Notes: generated from the sequence alone by a model not told the origin. Shown: positions 10,982-20,348, numbered from the stretch's first letter. The stretch is 64,000 bases of DNA from Peribacillus asahii (GCF_003570725.1 NZ_QWVS01000013.1:288001-352000), one strand, 5' to 3'. Translations and numbers: made by a program.

Positions 10982-11263
10982 CTATTTGTGATGTGATCCT
11001 GCATCTCGATCCATTTTATAAATAAAAGCAAATACCTCAGCTACCGCGCGATACAATTCATCTGGTATGGTTTCATTAATATCCAATTTCCCTAGAAGCT
11101 CAGCTAGTGACGGATCCTTTTGGACAGGAATATTTAGCTCTTTTGCCTTTTCTAAAATGTTCTCTGCTACCTTCCCTTTTCCTTTCGCCAATACTTTGGG
11201 AGCCGGGTCTTTTTCAGAATCGTACTTCAAAGCAATAGCTTCTGCTCGTTTATCCTCTATCAT
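10982..11263 (-). CDS. ylqH: YlqH, FlhB C-terminal-domain-like protein
   Basis: 93 residues resembling only the cytoplasmic C-terminal domain of the flagellar export switch FlhB: AIALKYDSEKDPAPKVLAKG, then NIPVQKDPSLAELLG and IPDELYRAVAEVFAFIY. The membrane domain and the autocleavage NPTH motif that precede this block in FlhB are absent. Its ATG overlaps the ylqG stop by four bases (ATGA), so the two are translationally coupled. Function is unproven. It is a conserved Bacillus gene at this location, outside the flagellar operon, and may act with YlqG. Confidence 0.85.
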   Translation of the reverse strand: MIEDKRAEAIALKYDSEKDPAPKVLAKGKGKVAENILEKAKELNIPVQKDPSLAELLGKLDINETIPDELYRAVAEVFAFIYKMDRDAGSHHK

Positions 11264-13236
11264 ATTCGAACATCCACTCCATTGTAGGAACCAGCCGCTG
11301 GATACGAAGTCGACTGGTTCCTTTTTTCCTTCTCATGTTTCATAAGCGTATTTTCAAATAATACACCAGATAATTTATAATTTAATTGTGCAAGACTGCT
11401 TCGTAAGAGACCGATATAAGGCCTTGCCATGTTTTCTAATATCTCACTTTGTTCATTCATGACAACGACTTTAATCACTCGATTTTGAACTTGCATATCA
11501 ATAACCGTTTCCTTTAATTGTTCAAGATCTAAATAAAATAAAATTCTACAATAATTTGAATCAATGCCACCCTCTTGTGTTCGACGGCCGCTCCATTGTA
11601 AAGTAACATCAGTTTCATATTTCCCTATATTTAATGGTAACGTCAGCAAAACATTTTGAAGCGGCCCATTTTCTTGTGACATAATTTGCTGAGCCGTTAA
11701 ACGATTCACAATCTGTTCCGCTAGCTCTTTAATACCAGCTGGATGCTGCTGTTCCTGAAGCAACTTAAGCAGCAGCGGCTTTAACGTCACAAGCTCTTCT
11801 TCTAAAGCAGCCGGATTCGCATTTTGCGCATGCGCCAGTACATGCTCGAATTGTAGCCCTAATATTTTGACGATGTCCTTTAAATGAGAATATACGGCGG
11901 TTCCTTTCGTCAAATCTATCATTTGAAACTCTGATGCTAGTACTTGTAAAACTGCTCTTTCATGTGGTAATACCGAGCGCTCAGAAGGATTTTGTGAAAA
12001 TGATAACAATTGGTTCGCTAAAGCCTCTTTCGCACCATTTACCTGTGAATGATTTGGATTCAACAAATGTAAAAATGATGCTAGAACAGATTTGCTCTCA
12101 CTTTCAGTAACTAGCATTTCCATTACGTTCATCGTCAACTTTGGTAAATCCGTTTGCTGAGGATTTATCTTTAAAGGCGCAGCTAAATTGGCAGGTTGCT
12201 GAGCAAAATCAGCTGAGCTTACACTCGCTGTCGCCAGCTGTTGTCCTTGTACTAAGTTTGTTAATGGAGCTTTCGACACTCCTTGTTGCTCAGCCAACCA
12301 GTTTGTCACATTTTGAAGATGTACAATACGATGCTCTCCATTTCGCAGTGCTGTTTTATAATCAGCAAGCAACTGCATCCCTTGCTGCCACTTCATAGCA
12401 AGCTCTGTTTTAGCCTGAGGAACACCGCTTATTTGTGAATCTGTAACTAGTTTCGTTAAAAATTCTGCTTCCGAAAACGAAGAAGAAATCAAACCAACTT
12501 TTTGAAGTAAACTAAATGCTCCTGCTTTAAGGTCAGGAGATGCATCTGAACTTGCCCATTGACTTATAAGCCTCAATAAGCCTGTTTCTTGTAGATGTCC
12601 TTGTTTCGATAAAACAAGTGACTCTAGTACTTCTTTTAATTGACTCGTTGTCGCTGTGCCAGTAGATGCTGAAGTGAGCCTGCCAAGCAAATCGCCAAGC
12701 ATATTATGTAGAGATTCGCCTTTAGACTGGGCTAATAGAGCTTTAAAAATATCCTCGACAAAAGGCAATTGTTGAACATACATCGTTTTAATCGTCTCTA
12801 AGCCAGATTGAGAAGAGTCTGTTAATTTCAGCCAGTGCAGGGCCGCTTGGAACGAATCTTTAGTAATAGGAAACTGATTTCTCATAAGAAACTCAGCAAG
12901 TTCTGCTGCCTCCGCATTCGCAGTTATCCCAAGATGCGCAATCAATTGCTGAGCAGCTGCTTTCATATTCATCGTCTGGGCGGCATGCGGTGTATCTAAT
13001 ACCTTTAACACCGGCTTCCTCTCATTAGATTGAACTTGCAGCCAGTAGCGTTCTCCTGCTTGCAAAGGAGCTTCTAAAGTAGAGATCAGTTTTTGATTGC
13101 CAATTCGCACTTCGGCTATTTGATTCGGGTAAATTTTATTTACTTTCCCGAAAAAGATTTGTCCAACTTTAAACGCGAGACCGGAATCTACATTTGTAGA
13201 TGTATGGACTTGGGCTCCCATCGTTATAAATTGCAC
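11260..13236 (-). CDS. ylqG: YlqG, FliK-like protein of unknown function
   Basis: 658 residues from a GTG at 13236 with AAGGAG nine bases upstream; an ATG at 13221 is the alternative. The long middle is Gln/Leu-rich with no clear domain. The last 150 residues (LLTLPLNIGKYETDVTLQW ... RILFYLDLEQL ... VQNRVIKVVVMNEQSEIL ... LNYKLSGVLFE) follow the pattern of the C-terminal hook-length-control domain of FliK. This is inference from pattern only. It is coupled to ylqH, whose product resembles the FlhB domain that FliK contacts, which supports the pairing. No signal peptide or membrane segment is visible. Confidence 0.75.
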   Translation of the reverse strand: MQFITMGAQVHTSTNVDSGLAFKVGQIFFGKVNKIYPNQIAEVRIGNQKLISTLEAPLQAGERYWLQVQSNERKPVLKVLDTPHAAQTMNMKAAAQQLIAHLGITANAEAAELAEFLMRNQFPITKDSFQAALHWLKLTDSSQSGLETIKTMYVQQLPFVEDIFKALLAQSKGESLHNMLGDLLGRLTSASTGTATTSQLKEVLESLVLSKQGHLQETGLLRLISQWASSDASPDLKAGAFSLLQKVGLISSSFSEAEFLTKLVTDSQISGVPQAKTELAMKWQQGMQLLADYKTALRNGEHRIVHLQNVTNWLAEQQGVSKAPLTNLVQGQQLATASVSSADFAQQPANLAAPLKINPQQTDLPKLTMNVMEMLVTESESKSVLASFLHLLNPNHSQVNGAKEALANQLLSFSQNPSERSVLPHERAVLQVLASEFQMIDLTKGTAVYSHLKDIVKILGLQFEHVLAHAQNANPAALEEELVTLKPLLLKLLQEQQHPAGIKELAEQIVNRLTAQQIMSQENGPLQNVLLTLPLNIGKYETDVTLQWSGRRTQEGGIDSNYCRILFYLDLEQLKETVIDMQVQNRVIKVVVMNEQSEILENMARPYIGLLRSSLAQLNYKLSGVLFENTLMKHEKEKRNQSTSYPAAGSYNGVDVRI

Positions 13237-13259
13237 ACTTCTCAGCTCCTTCCATACGT

Positions 13260-14039
13260 TTATCCACGATGAATCATTTCTTTAATAGGTGAAAAGCTTT
13301 TTCTATGCCATGGTGTCAGTCCATATCGGGATAGCGCCTCTAAATGTACGCTCGTCCCGTAACCCATATTATGTTCAAAACCATATTCAGGATATTGCTT
13401 TGCATATTCCTTCATCATGCGATCCCGCGTCACTTTTGCAATAATCGATGCTGCAGAAATAGAAATACTTTTAGCATCTCCTTTAATAATGGAATATTGC
13501 GGAATGTCCACTTCAAGCTCCATTGCATCAATTAAAAGATGATCCGGTTGCTCACGTAATTCAGAAATCGCAGTAATCATCGCTTTCTTCGTTGCCTGAT
13601 AAATATTAATCGCATCAATTTCTTCATTATCAACAATGCCTATTCCGACCGCAATCGCTTCTTGCATAATCGTTTCATAAAACAATTCACGCTTTATTTC
13701 GGGTATTTTTTTAGAATCATTGAGTCCCGGCAAATAAAACGTCTCTGGCAACATAACCGCGCTCGCCACAACAGGACCTGCAAGCGGACCTCTACCTACC
13801 TCGTCAATTCCAGCAATAAGCGCAACCCCTTGCTTTCGCAACTCTCGTTCATATTGAGACATTGTGATAAAATGCTGCTTTAATTGCTGCTCTTTTTCAA
13901 ACGAACGCTCCCATTTCTTCACTAAATTGATAACACCTTTACGCTCATCCTGTTGACATTGAATGAAAAAATCATCATGTGGATTCGTAATCTCTTGTAA
14001 TTTCAATGCTATTTCTTTAATACTCATACGTGTGTCCAT
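13260..14039 (-). CDS. rnhB: Ribonuclease HII
   Basis: 259 residues from the ATG at 14039, preceded by AGGTGAG at 5 bases; an ATG at 14060 lacks a ribosome site. The enzyme cleaves RNA in RNA-DNA hybrids and single ribonucleotides in DNA. The catalytic core starts with [19 protein letters not shown] (acidic DE pair), then [17 protein letters not shown] (third Asp) and [12 protein letters not shown] (fourth Asp). The 70-residue N-terminal extension is the substrate-binding segment found in Bacillus RNase HII. Gap to ylqG is small. Confidence 0.95.
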   Translation of the reverse strand: MDTRMSIKEIALKLQEITNPHDDFFIQCQQDERKGVINLVKKWERSFEKEQQLKQHFITMSQYERELRKQGVALIAGIDEVGRGPLAGPVVASAVMLPETFYLPGLNDSKKIPEIKRELFYETIMQEAIAVGIGIVDNEEIDAINIYQATKKAMITAISELREQPDHLLIDAMELEVDIPQYSIIKGDAKSISISAASIIAKVTRDRMMKEYAKQYPEYGFEHNMGYGTSVHLEALSRYGLTPWHRKSFSPIKEMIHRG

Positions 14040-14222
14040 ATTCTCACCTGTTATATTCATTATCGGCTATCCCACTGTTATTCTATAGCATCTAATTAGA
14101 AAAAACGCCACCGGTCCTTGATTGATAGATATTAGATTTAAATAGCTATTAGCCTAAGGGGGCAGGTATAAAATTAGACACCAACACTTATCAAAAATTG
14201 CATGCTGTCATATTGCACAAAA

Positions 14223-14251
14223 ATACGGAGCGAAAACATCCGGCTCCGTAT
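14223..14251 (-). terminator. Terminator after rbgA
   Basis: Perfect 9-bp stem ATACGGAGC / GCTCCGTAT with an 11-base loop, just after the rbgA stop. On the minus strand it is followed by TTTTTG. Confidence 0.8.
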
Positions 14252-14258
14252 CAATTAA

Positions 14259-15131
14259 TTATTCTTCTATATCTTCTCGTTCTTCACCAGGTACTTCAAA
14301 TGTAAGAGGCCCTAATTTTTCCGAACGAATCTCTCGAACAACTAATTCAGCCGTCTTATCATAATCGACAAGTCCACCGCCAGCTAAACAGCCGCGGAAT
14401 TGACCAACTGCATCGAAAAGCTCCACGGTTTCTTCTGGAATCTGGTCTAAATTATAGCGCGATTGCAGCCGCTCTGGATATTCTCTTTCTAAAAAGCGAA
14501 GGCCGTAGAGCGATACCTCATGTAAATTTAAAATAGTATCTTTAATAGCTCCCGTTAATGCTAGCTTCAAGCCTACCTCTTGGTCCTCAAATTTTGGCCA
14601 AAGAATTCCCGGTGTATCGAGCAGCTCCATTTCCTTGCCTACTTTAATCCATTGCTGCGCTTTCGTCACACCTGGTGTATTCCCCGTTTTAGCAATATTT
14701 TTCTTCGCTAATCGATTGATCAGTGTCGATTTCCCAGCGTTTGGAATACCGACAATCATCGCCCGAATTGCTCGTGGCTGCTTAATACCTTTCGCTCTCA
14801 TCCGCTCATGCTTTTCTTTTAACAGCTCTTTAGCAGCTGCTGTAATCTGATTCAAGCCATTACCTGCTTGCGAGTTAATCGCAATAGCTGTTTTTCCTTG
14901 TGCTTTAAAGTACTCGAGCCACTTCTTTGTTTTCACCGGATCAGCCATATCTGCCTTATTCAATAAAATAATTCTTGGCTTATGTTGAATAATCTCATCA
15001 ATCATCGGATTTCTTGAAGATGCCGGGATTCTTGCATCTACTAATTCAAATATAATATCAATTAATTTTAACTTTTCCGTTACTTCCCGTCTTGCTTTGG
15101 CCATATGGCCAGGGAACCACTGTATTGTCAC
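14259..15131 (-). CDS. rbgA: RbgA (YlqF), ribosome 50S biogenesis GTPase
   Basis: 290 residues. It is a circularly permuted GTPase needed for late 50S assembly. The motif order shows the permutation: G4 NKAD at 58-61 comes before G1 GIPNAGKST at 128-136 and G3 DTPG at about 172-175. The N-terminus [16 protein letters not shown] and the C-terminal ANTAR-like helical tail match the family. It lies next to rnhB and downstream of the signal peptidase gene, 37 bases after its stop. Confidence 0.96.
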   Translation of the reverse strand: MTIQWFPGHMAKARREVTEKLKLIDIIFELVDARIPASSRNPMIDEIIQHKPRIILLNKADMADPVKTKKWLEYFKAQGKTAIAINSQAGNGLNQITAAAKELLKEKHERMRAKGIKQPRAIRAMIVGIPNAGKSTLINRLAKKNIAKTGNTPGVTKAQQWIKVGKEMELLDTPGILWPKFEDQEVGLKLALTGAIKDTILNLHEVSLYGLRFLEREYPERLQSRYNLDQIPEETVELFDAVGQFRGCLAGGGLVDYDKTAELVVREIRSEKLGPLTFEVPGEEREDIEE

Positions 15132-15168
15132 TAAAAATCAACCTTCCTATTTCTAATGTTTCAACAAT

Positions 15169-15729
15169 CTATTCGACTTTCCTGATATCTTTTATAGGCC
15201 AATAAACCGTATTTGTCTTACCTAATATTTTATCATACGGGATGACACCTATATGCCGGCTATCCTTGCTTAAACGACGATTATCACCCATAACGAATAA
15301 ATAGCCTTCTGGTACCGTTTCTTGATTAATTTCTTTAATATCCTTTAATGTAAAAGATTCTGTTAGAGGGCCGCCATCTACTAACTTTGATTTATATTTA
15401 TCTAAATAAGGCTCTTGATACGGTTTGCCGTTAATATAGAGCGTATCATGATCATACTCAACTTTATCTCCTGGCAAGCCAATTACACGTTTAATATAAT
15501 CCTTGCCTTCTGGTGCCTCAAACACAATAATATCGAAGCGCTTCGGTTTGCCTATTACATAAGAAAATTTATTCGCAATGACTCGATCTGTATCCTTTAA
15601 AGTCGGCATCATCGAGTAACCATCCACAACAACTGGAGCAAAAAAGAATTGGCGAATGACCGTTGCGATAATAACAGCGACAATAATCGCTTTTATCCAC
15701 TCTACTAGTTCATTTTTCCCTTTAGCCAT
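15169..15729 (-). CDS. Type I signal peptidase (SipS/LepB family)
   Basis: 186 residues from the ATG at 15729, which has AGAGGA nine bases upstream; an upstream frame to 15762 is possible but has a weaker site. One N-terminal membrane anchor (about 11-31) precedes the catalytic domain. The nucleophile Ser is in GYSMMPTL (Ser39) and the general-base Lys in YIKRVIGLPGD (Lys80). The MGDNRRLSKDSRHIG block is near the end. It removes signal peptides outside the membrane. B. subtilis has no sip gene between rplS and rbgA, but other Bacillaceae do as I recall. A separate promoter is likely because the rplS terminator precedes it. Confidence 0.93.
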   Translation of the reverse strand: MAKGKNELVEWIKAIIVAVIIATVIRQFFFAPVVVDGYSMMPTLKDTDRVIANKFSYVIGKPKRFDIIVFEAPEGKDYIKRVIGLPGDKVEYDHDTLYINGKPYQEPYLDKYKSKLVDGGPLTESFTLKDIKEINQETVPEGYLFVMGDNRRLSKDSRHIGVIPYDKILGKTNTVYWPIKDIRKVE

Positions 15730-15849
15730 GGTCACCATCCTCTTTAAATCAGGCATGTTCATCCATTCATCATTTTACCATCTTACTCATCTGATAGCGA
15801 GTAACTCCTGTTACCCAAGAATCTGTTTTTATTAAAACATTCTTCTTTA

Positions 15850-15902
15850 GCCCAGCGATGTTCACTAAGGCTGTTGACTAGGGACATGAACATACCTTGG
15901 GC
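15850..15902 (-). repeat. Nested inverted repeat upstream of the signal peptidase gene
   Basis: Outer arms GCCCA / TGGGC (15850-15854, 15898-15902) enclose inner arms ATGTTCA / TGAACAT (15858-15864, 15887-15893). The two stems are in register with small internal loops. No T-run follows on either strand, so it does not look like a terminator. It sits between the rplS terminator and the signal peptidase start, so it would be in the leader or promoter region of that gene. Confidence 0.55.
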
Positions 15903-15922
15903 ACTAATCAATATATAAACAC

Positions 15923-15967
15923 TTATACAAAAAAGGAGCCTGATAATCAAGCTCCTTTTTTGTATAA
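15923..15967 (-). terminator. Terminator after rplS
   Basis: A 17-bp inverted repeat whose core is TACAAAAAAGGAGC / GCTCCTTTTTTGTA with an 11-base loop, 60 bases downstream of the rplS stop. The minus-strand distal arm carries a T-run. Confidence 0.85.
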
Positions 15968-16028
15968 TGCTATATAAGTTATAGCCTTTTGAAAACGGCA
16001 GTGCGTACCTCTTACTGAAATCGATAAA

Positions 16029-16376
16029 TTAGCGACGAATTTCTTTAATACGTGCTTTTTTACCACGAAGTTCACGTAAGTAGTAAAGTTTCGCACGACG
16101 TACTTTACCGTGACGTACTACTTCTAATTTCGCGATTTTTGGTGTGTGAACAGGGAATGTACGTTCAACTCCAACACCGTAAGAAACTTTACGAACTGTG
16201 AAAGTTTCGCTCACTCCGCCACCGCGACGTTTGATTACAACACCTTCAAATAACTGAATACGTTCGCGAGTTCCCTCAACAACTTTAACGTGTACACGTA
16301 CTGTGTCACCAGGACGGAACGACGGAAGATCAGTGCGAAGTTGTTCTTGTGTAATTTCTTGAATAAGTTTTTGCAT
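16029..16376 (-). CDS. rplS: 50S ribosomal protein L19
   Basis: 115 residues from the ATG at 16376. The upstream ATG at 16385 lies only just after GAGGAG, which puts the second ATG at the proper 9-base spacing. The sequence [20 protein letters not shown] through [20 protein letters not shown] and [20 protein letters not shown] is typical L19. The protein bridges the 50S and 30S subunits. It ends the trmD-rplS segment but has its own promoter and a structured leader. Confidence 0.98.
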   Translation of the reverse strand: MQKLIQEITQEQLRTDLPSFRPGDTVRVHVKVVEGTRERIQLFEGVVIKRRGGGVSETFTVRKVSYGVGVERTFPVHTPKIAKLEVVRHGKVRRAKLYYLRELRGKKARIKEIRR

Positions 16377-16462
16377 TGATTTCATCTCCTCATGGATGCT
16401 CTTGCAAACCTAGCATGTCTACAGCGGAACATCGTTATAAGACTGGACATATTGCCCAAGTC
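16377..16462 (-). ncRNA. L19-type ribosomal protein leader
   Basis: The transcribed region before rplS contains GACTTGGGCAATATGTCCAG and then ATGCTAGGTTTGCAAGAGCAT, where ATGCT pairs with AGCAT around an 11-base loop. The order and wording resemble the Firmicutes L19 leader that I remember from Rfam. It presumably lets L19 repress its own synthesis. Boundaries are approximate. Confidence 0.55.
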
Positions 16463-16471
16463 ACAAAAAAT

Positions 16472-16500
16472 ATTGTACCATAGGATGAACTGGAATACAA
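16472..16500 (-). promoter_or_regulatory. Promoter of rplS
   Basis: On the minus strand TTGTAT (16500-16495), 17-base spacer, TACAAT (16477-16472). It lies just after the trmD stop and drives the L19 leader and rplS. Confidence 0.5.
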
Positions 16501-16505
16501 TAGAT

Positions 16506-17240
16506 TCATTGTTCTTTCTGAATCTCAGCTAATAATTTTTTTTCAACTTCTGAAAGAGAATAAGAATCAAGTAAATCCGGGCGGCGCATCCAAGTGCGAC
16601 GCAACGATTCTTTCATTCTCCATTCTTCAATTTTTTTATGATTACCTGATAATAATGCATCCGGAACCTTCATACCGCGAAAATCAGCCGGTCTTGTATA
16701 ATGTGGATGTTCAAGAAGTCCCGATGAATAGGAGTCAAGCACAGGCGAAGCTTCATTCCCTAATACACCAGGTAAAAGACGGACTACGCTATCAATAATG
16801 ACCATGGCCCCTAGCTCACCGCCCGTTAATACATAATCTCCAAGCGATATTTCATCTGTCACAACATGTTCTCTAATTCGTTCATCATAGCCTTCATAAT
16901 GTCCGCAAACGAAAATAAGATGCTCTTCACGGGCTAACTCTTCCGCTTTCTTTTGCGTATATCGTTCACCTTGCGGGCAAAGCAGAATTACACGCGGCTT
17001 CACCGTCGCCTCTCCTTGAAGAGTCTCCACTGCATCAAATATAGGCTGAGGCTTCAAGACCATCCCTGCACCGCCACCATACGGATAATCGTCCACCGTA
17101 TGATGCTTATTGTCAGCATAGTCGCGAAAATTAATCACTCGATAGCTGGCCGCTTGTTTCTCCGCCGCCTTTTTTAGAATGGACGATCCTAAAACACCTT
17201 CAAACATTTCCGGAAAAAGAGAGAGCACATCAATCTTCAT
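16506..17240 (-). CDS. trmD: TrmD, tRNA (guanine-37-N1) methyltransferase
   Basis: 244 residues, SPOUT-class enzyme using S-adenosylmethionine to methylate G37 and prevent frameshifting. Visible are [49 protein letters not shown]-like text and the trefoil-knot segment [19 protein letters not shown]. Its ATG shares one base with the rimM stop (TGATG), so the two are coupled, as in most bacteria. Confidence 0.97.
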   Translation of the reverse strand: MKIDVLSLFPEMFEGVLGSSILKKAAEKQAASYRVINFRDYADNKHHTVDDYPYGGGAGMVLKPQPIFDAVETLQGEATVKPRVILLCPQGERYTQKKAEELAREEHLIFVCGHYEGYDERIREHVVTDEISLGDYVLTGGELGAMVIIDSVVRLLPGVLGNEASPVLDSYSSGLLEHPHYTRPADFRGMKVPDALLSGNHKKIEEWRMKESLRRTWMRRPDLLDSYSLSEVEKKLLAEIQKEQ

Positions 17241-17758
17241 CAGTCTAATAATCCTTCCATTGGTGTAATAATGACCTTTTTATTTGTAATATCGACCTCT
17301 TTCACAATGTGCTCGATATAAGGAATTAATACATCCTTCCCTTTAGGACCTTTCACAACCCAAACATCGTTTGCACCCGGTGTTAAAATTTCACTAATGG
17401 TACCGACTTCTTCTTCGGTATCAGTGTATACGGTACAACCGATAATTTCATGAAAGTAAAATTCCCCTTCATCTAAATCCGTTAACTGAGACTCATTGAT
17501 CTTTAAAATTCCATCGCGAAACGGTTCGACATCATTTACATTATGATAGCCTTCAAATGTTAGTAAATTAAAATTTTTATGTGTGCGATGTGAAGCAATT
17601 GTCAGCTCTAACGGCTCCTTATGCTTCTCCCTAAATAAGTAAAGGGTATTCCCTACTTTATAACGCTCGTCTGCAAAATCCGTTTTCGAAATAACCCGAA
17701 CTTCACCTCGTATACCATGCGTATTGACAATCTTTCCAACGTTAAACCATCTTTCCAT
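17240..17758 (-). CDS. rimM: RimM, 16S rRNA processing factor
   Basis: 172 residues from the ATG at 17758, preceded by AGAGGTGA; a longer frame to 17788 overlaps ylqD and lacks a site. N-terminal beta-barrel [23 protein letters not shown]-terminal PRC barrel [16 protein letters not shown] ... [10 protein letters not shown] ... [14 protein letters not shown]. It helps mature the 30S head. It overlaps trmD by one base and follows ylqD by 10 bases. Confidence 0.96.
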   Translation of the reverse strand: MERWFNVGKIVNTHGIRGEVRVISKTDFADERYKVGNTLYLFREKHKEPLELTIASHRTHKNFNLLTFEGYHNVNDVEPFRDGILKINESQLTDLDEGEFYFHEIIGCTVYTDTEEEVGTISEILTPGANDVWVVKGPKGKDVLIPYIEHIVKEVDITNKKVIITPMEGLLD

Positions 17759-17768
17759 GCTGTCACCT

Positions 17769-18155
17769 CTACCGAATTTCTGACACAATGCCGTCTTTAA
17801 TGACGATTGTTTTTGTTTTAGTTAGTTCTTCCCAATTCGCTCCAACTTGAACATCAACCAGGCTTTGAACCTCGCGTTCTTTTAACTCGCTCCCAATCGG
17901 CAGAATTTCTAATTGCTCCATTTGAAATTCCACTAATTTAATTTTTTCCAAGCGATTGTTAATCTCTTTCTCAAAATGCGACTTAAGAGTTGTTGGTTGT
18001 GTATGACGCGTTTTCTCTAGTTTTTTCAATTCAAAACGGAGTTGCTCACTTTCTTTTTGCAACTGCAAGCGCTTCGATTTGTACGCATCAAGGAGCTCAT
18101 TCTTGCTGGATTCTGTCAACACTTGCGTAACGATAACATTTTGAAGAATTTTCAT
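17769..18155 (-). CDS. ylqD: YlqD family protein of unknown function
   Basis: 128 residues from the ATG at 18155, preceded by a run of G that can serve as ribosome site. The length equals B. subtilis YlqD as I remember it. A helical, probably coiled-coil stretch ([20 protein letters not shown]) spans about 30-85, and a short beta-rich tail ends [13 protein letters not shown], a pattern like a KOW/barrel strand. Function is unknown. It sits between khpA and rimM in the conserved ffh-rpsP-khpA-ylqD-rimM-trmD order. Confidence 0.88.
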   Translation of the reverse strand: MKILQNVIVTQVLTESSKNELLDAYKSKRLQLQKESEQLRFELKKLEKTRHTQPTTLKSHFEKEINNRLEKIKLVEFQMEQLEILPIGSELKEREVQSLVDVQVGANWEELTKTKTIVIKDGIVSEIR

Positions 18156-18323
18156 TCCAGCCCCCCCTATAGTATGTAGGATTTTTTCATACTTAAGCAA
18201 CGATATGTATAAAAGAATATATGTATCTCGTGGTCGCAGCATTAACACTATAATCGCTTATCCTTCCAAATATTATCAAGTTTCATTCTATAGTTAAGTA
18301 TATCGCAAAATAAATGATCGTAC

Positions 18324-18351
18324 AAAAAAAGGAGGGGTATTAGCCCTCCTT
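18324..18351 (-). terminator. Terminator overlapping the khpA stop
   Basis: 8-bp stem AAGGAGGG / CCCTCCTT that begins inside the khpA TAA codon, with a 7-base loop, followed on the minus strand by seven T. Confidence 0.8.
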
Positions 18352-18580
18352 ATTCGGAAATCTCCAAATAGATTTTCTTTTGCTGTGAGGATCCTGCTGC
18401 ATAAACTACAGTCCGAATCGCTTTCGCAACACGCCCTTGCTTGCCAATCACTTTGCCCATGTCTTCCTTATGAACCGAAAGAACATAAACGATTCGATCA
18501 GCCTCTTCCTTCACCGTTACAACAACCGCATCAGGATGATCAACAAGCGCTGAGACAATCGTTTCAATTAGAGTTTTCAT
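18350..18580 (-). CDS. khpA: KhpA (YlqC), KH-domain RNA-binding protein
   Basis: 76 residues from the ATG at 18580 (a TTG three bases upstream is the alternative). The single KH domain has the signature MGKVIGKQGRVAKAIRTVV. KhpA pairs with KhpB (Jag) to bind RNA and affects cell-envelope growth in Gram-positives. It lies 12 bases after rpsP, with a weak ribosome site that suggests coupling to rpsP translation. A terminator overlaps its stop. Confidence 0.94.
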   Translation of the reverse strand: MKTLIETIVSALVDHPDAVVVTVKEEADRIVYVLSVHKEDMGKVIGKQGRVAKAIRTVVYAAGSSQQKKIYLEISE

Positions 18581-18592
18581 CAACTTAGTTGA

Positions 18593-18865
18593 TTACTTGC
18601 TGAATTTTGCATTATGGAATTTTTCCATGATGCCTTGGTTAGAGAAAAGGTTACGAACTGTATCAGATGGTTTAGCACCGTCTTGTAACCATTTAAGAGC
18701 TAACTCTTCGTTGATTTCTACTTTAGCTGGTTCTGCAACTGGATTGTATGTTCCAATTACTTCGATGTAACGTCCATCACGTGGTGAACGAGAATCAGCT
18801 GCTACGATACGATAGAAAGGAGATTTTTTAGCTCCCATGCGTTTTAAACGAATTTTTACTGCCAT
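18593..18865 (-). CDS. rpsP: 30S ribosomal protein S16
   Basis: 90 residues from the ATG at 18865, 10 bases after CGGAGGTG; the frame is open further upstream to 18898 but has no site there. The text [39 protein letters not shown] and [20 protein letters not shown] is typical S16. It follows ffh in the usual order, with a candidate promoter in the 140-base gap. Confidence 0.98.
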   Translation of the reverse strand: MAVKIRLKRMGAKKSPFYRIVAADSRSPRDGRYIEVIGTYNPVAEPAKVEINEELALKWLQDGAKPSDTVRNLFSNQGIMEKFHNAKFSK

Positions 18866-18904
18866 TTTAAATAAACACCTCCGAGTAGTTTCACACAAGA
18901 TAAT

Positions 18905-18934
18905 ATGTTACCAAACACCTTGTATGTTTGTAAA
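18905..18934 (-). promoter_or_regulatory. Candidate promoter of rpsP-khpA
   Basis: On the minus strand TTTACA (18934-18929), 18-base spacer, TAACAT (18910-18905), 40 bases before the rpsP start. Confidence 0.35.
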
Positions 18935-19007
18935 GGTTTTTTTCTTAACAGATAGAAAAAACATTGTAATATAGAGCGTTGCGCCCATTTTCTCTATCTA
19001 AAAACCA

Positions 19008-20348
19008 TTACATAAATGGGAATTTAAATCCTTTTTTCTTCCCTTTTTGCATATTTGTCATTTGTTTCATCATTTTCTTCATATCTTCAAATTGTTTTAG
19101 AAGACGGTTGACTTCCTGAATGGATCTTCCGCTCCCTTTAGCAATTCGTTTACGACGTGAAGCATTAATGATTTCGGGTTGTTCTTTTTCTTGCTTTGTC
19201 ATAGAACGGATAATTGCTTCAACATGGCCAATTTGCTTATCGTCCACTTGAACATTATCCAACCCTTTAATTTTATTGGCCCCTGGAATCATTTTCAATA
19301 GATCATCAAGAGGACCCATATTGCGTACCTGGCCAAGTTGATCAAGGAAATCATCAAAGGTAAAAGTAGCTGTCCGCATCTTCTTCTCTAATTCTTTCGC
19401 CTTTTCTTCATCCACATTTGCTTGTGCTTTTTCAATTAACGTTAACACATCGCCCATGCCGAGAATTCTTGAAGCCATTCTTTCTGGGTGAAACGTTTCA
19501 AGCGCATCCATTTTCTCGCCCATCCCGACAAACTTAATCGGTGTATTCGTTACAGAACGAATGGAAAGCGCAGCTCCGCCTCGTGTATCACCATCGAGCT
19601 TCGTTAACACAACGCCCGTTAAACCGAGCTGTTCATTGAAGCTTTGCGCCACATTTACAGCATCTTGCCCTGTCATGGCATCAACAACAAGGAAAATTTC
19701 ATCAGGCTTTGTGAGCTCCTTAATATCCTTCAGTTCATCCATTAGCTTTTCATCAACATGGAGACGACCTGCTGTATCGAGTAGCACATAATCATGATGT
19801 TCTTCCTTTGCCTTAGCAATAGCCTGCTTCGCAATCTCCACTGGGCTTACTTGATCGCCTAATGAGAAAACAGGCATATCTAATTGCTTACCTAGTGTTT
19901 GAAGCTGCTTAATCGCTGCTGGACGATAAATATCTGCCGCAACAAGCAATGGTTGTCGGTTATATTTTTTGCGAAGAAGATTAGCAAGCTTCCCGGTTGT
20001 CGTCGTTTTACCCGCCCCTTGAAGACCTACCATCATAATGACAGTTGGGGGTTTTGTTGCAACAGCAATCTTGCTTTGTTCACCGCCCATAAGCTCTGTC
20101 AATTCTTCTTTAACTACTTTAATAACCTGTTGACCGGGGGTTAAGCTCTTTAGCACTTCCTGACCTACCGCACGTTCACTCACTCGCTTAATAAAATCCT
20201 TAACAACTTTAAAGTTAACATCGGCTTCAAGAAGAGCTAAGCGCACTTCGCGCATCATTTCCTTAACATCCGCCTCGTTTACTTTCCCTTTGCCGCGAAT
20301 TTTTTGCATCGTGCTTTGCAGTCGGTCGGCCAATCCTTCAAATGCCAT
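19008..20348 (-). CDS. ffh: Ffh, signal recognition particle GTPase (SRP54)
   Basis: 446 residues. N domain 1-90, G domain with GLQGAGKTTTTGKLA, DTAGRL and TKLDGD, then a Met-rich M domain (LLKMIPG ... KKMMKQMTNMQKGKKK) that binds signal sequences and scRNA. It delivers membrane and secreted proteins to FtsY, which is encoded 12.7 kb away here but only one gene away in B. subtilis. It follows ylxM by 12 bases. Confidence 0.98.
   Translation of the reverse strand: MAFEGLADRLQSTMQKIRGKGKVNEADVKEMMREVRLALLEADVNFKVVKDFIKRVSERAVGQEVLKSLTPGQQVIKVVKEELTELMGGEQSKIAVATKPPTVIMMVGLQGAGKTTTTGKLANLLRKKYNRQPLLVAADIYRPAAIKQLQTLGKQLDMPVFSLGDQVSPVEIAKQAIAKAKEEHHDYVLLDTAGRLHVDEKLMDELKDIKELTKPDEIFLVVDAMTGQDAVNVAQSFNEQLGLTGVVLTKLDGDTRGGAALSIRSVTNTPIKFVGMGEKMDALETFHPERMASRILGMGDVLTLIEKAQANVDEEKAKELEKKMRTATFTFDDFLDQLGQVRNMGPLDDLLKMIPGANKIKGLDNVQVDDKQIGHVEAIIRSMTKQEKEQPEIINASRRKRIAKGSGRSIQEVNRLLKQFEDMKKMMKQMTNMQKGKKKGFKFPFM

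Noticed and set aside
18940-19000. Possible terminator after ffh
   Set aside because: The AGATAGAGAAAA / TTTTTTCTATCT arms pair, but the loop is about 26 bases and no T-run follows.
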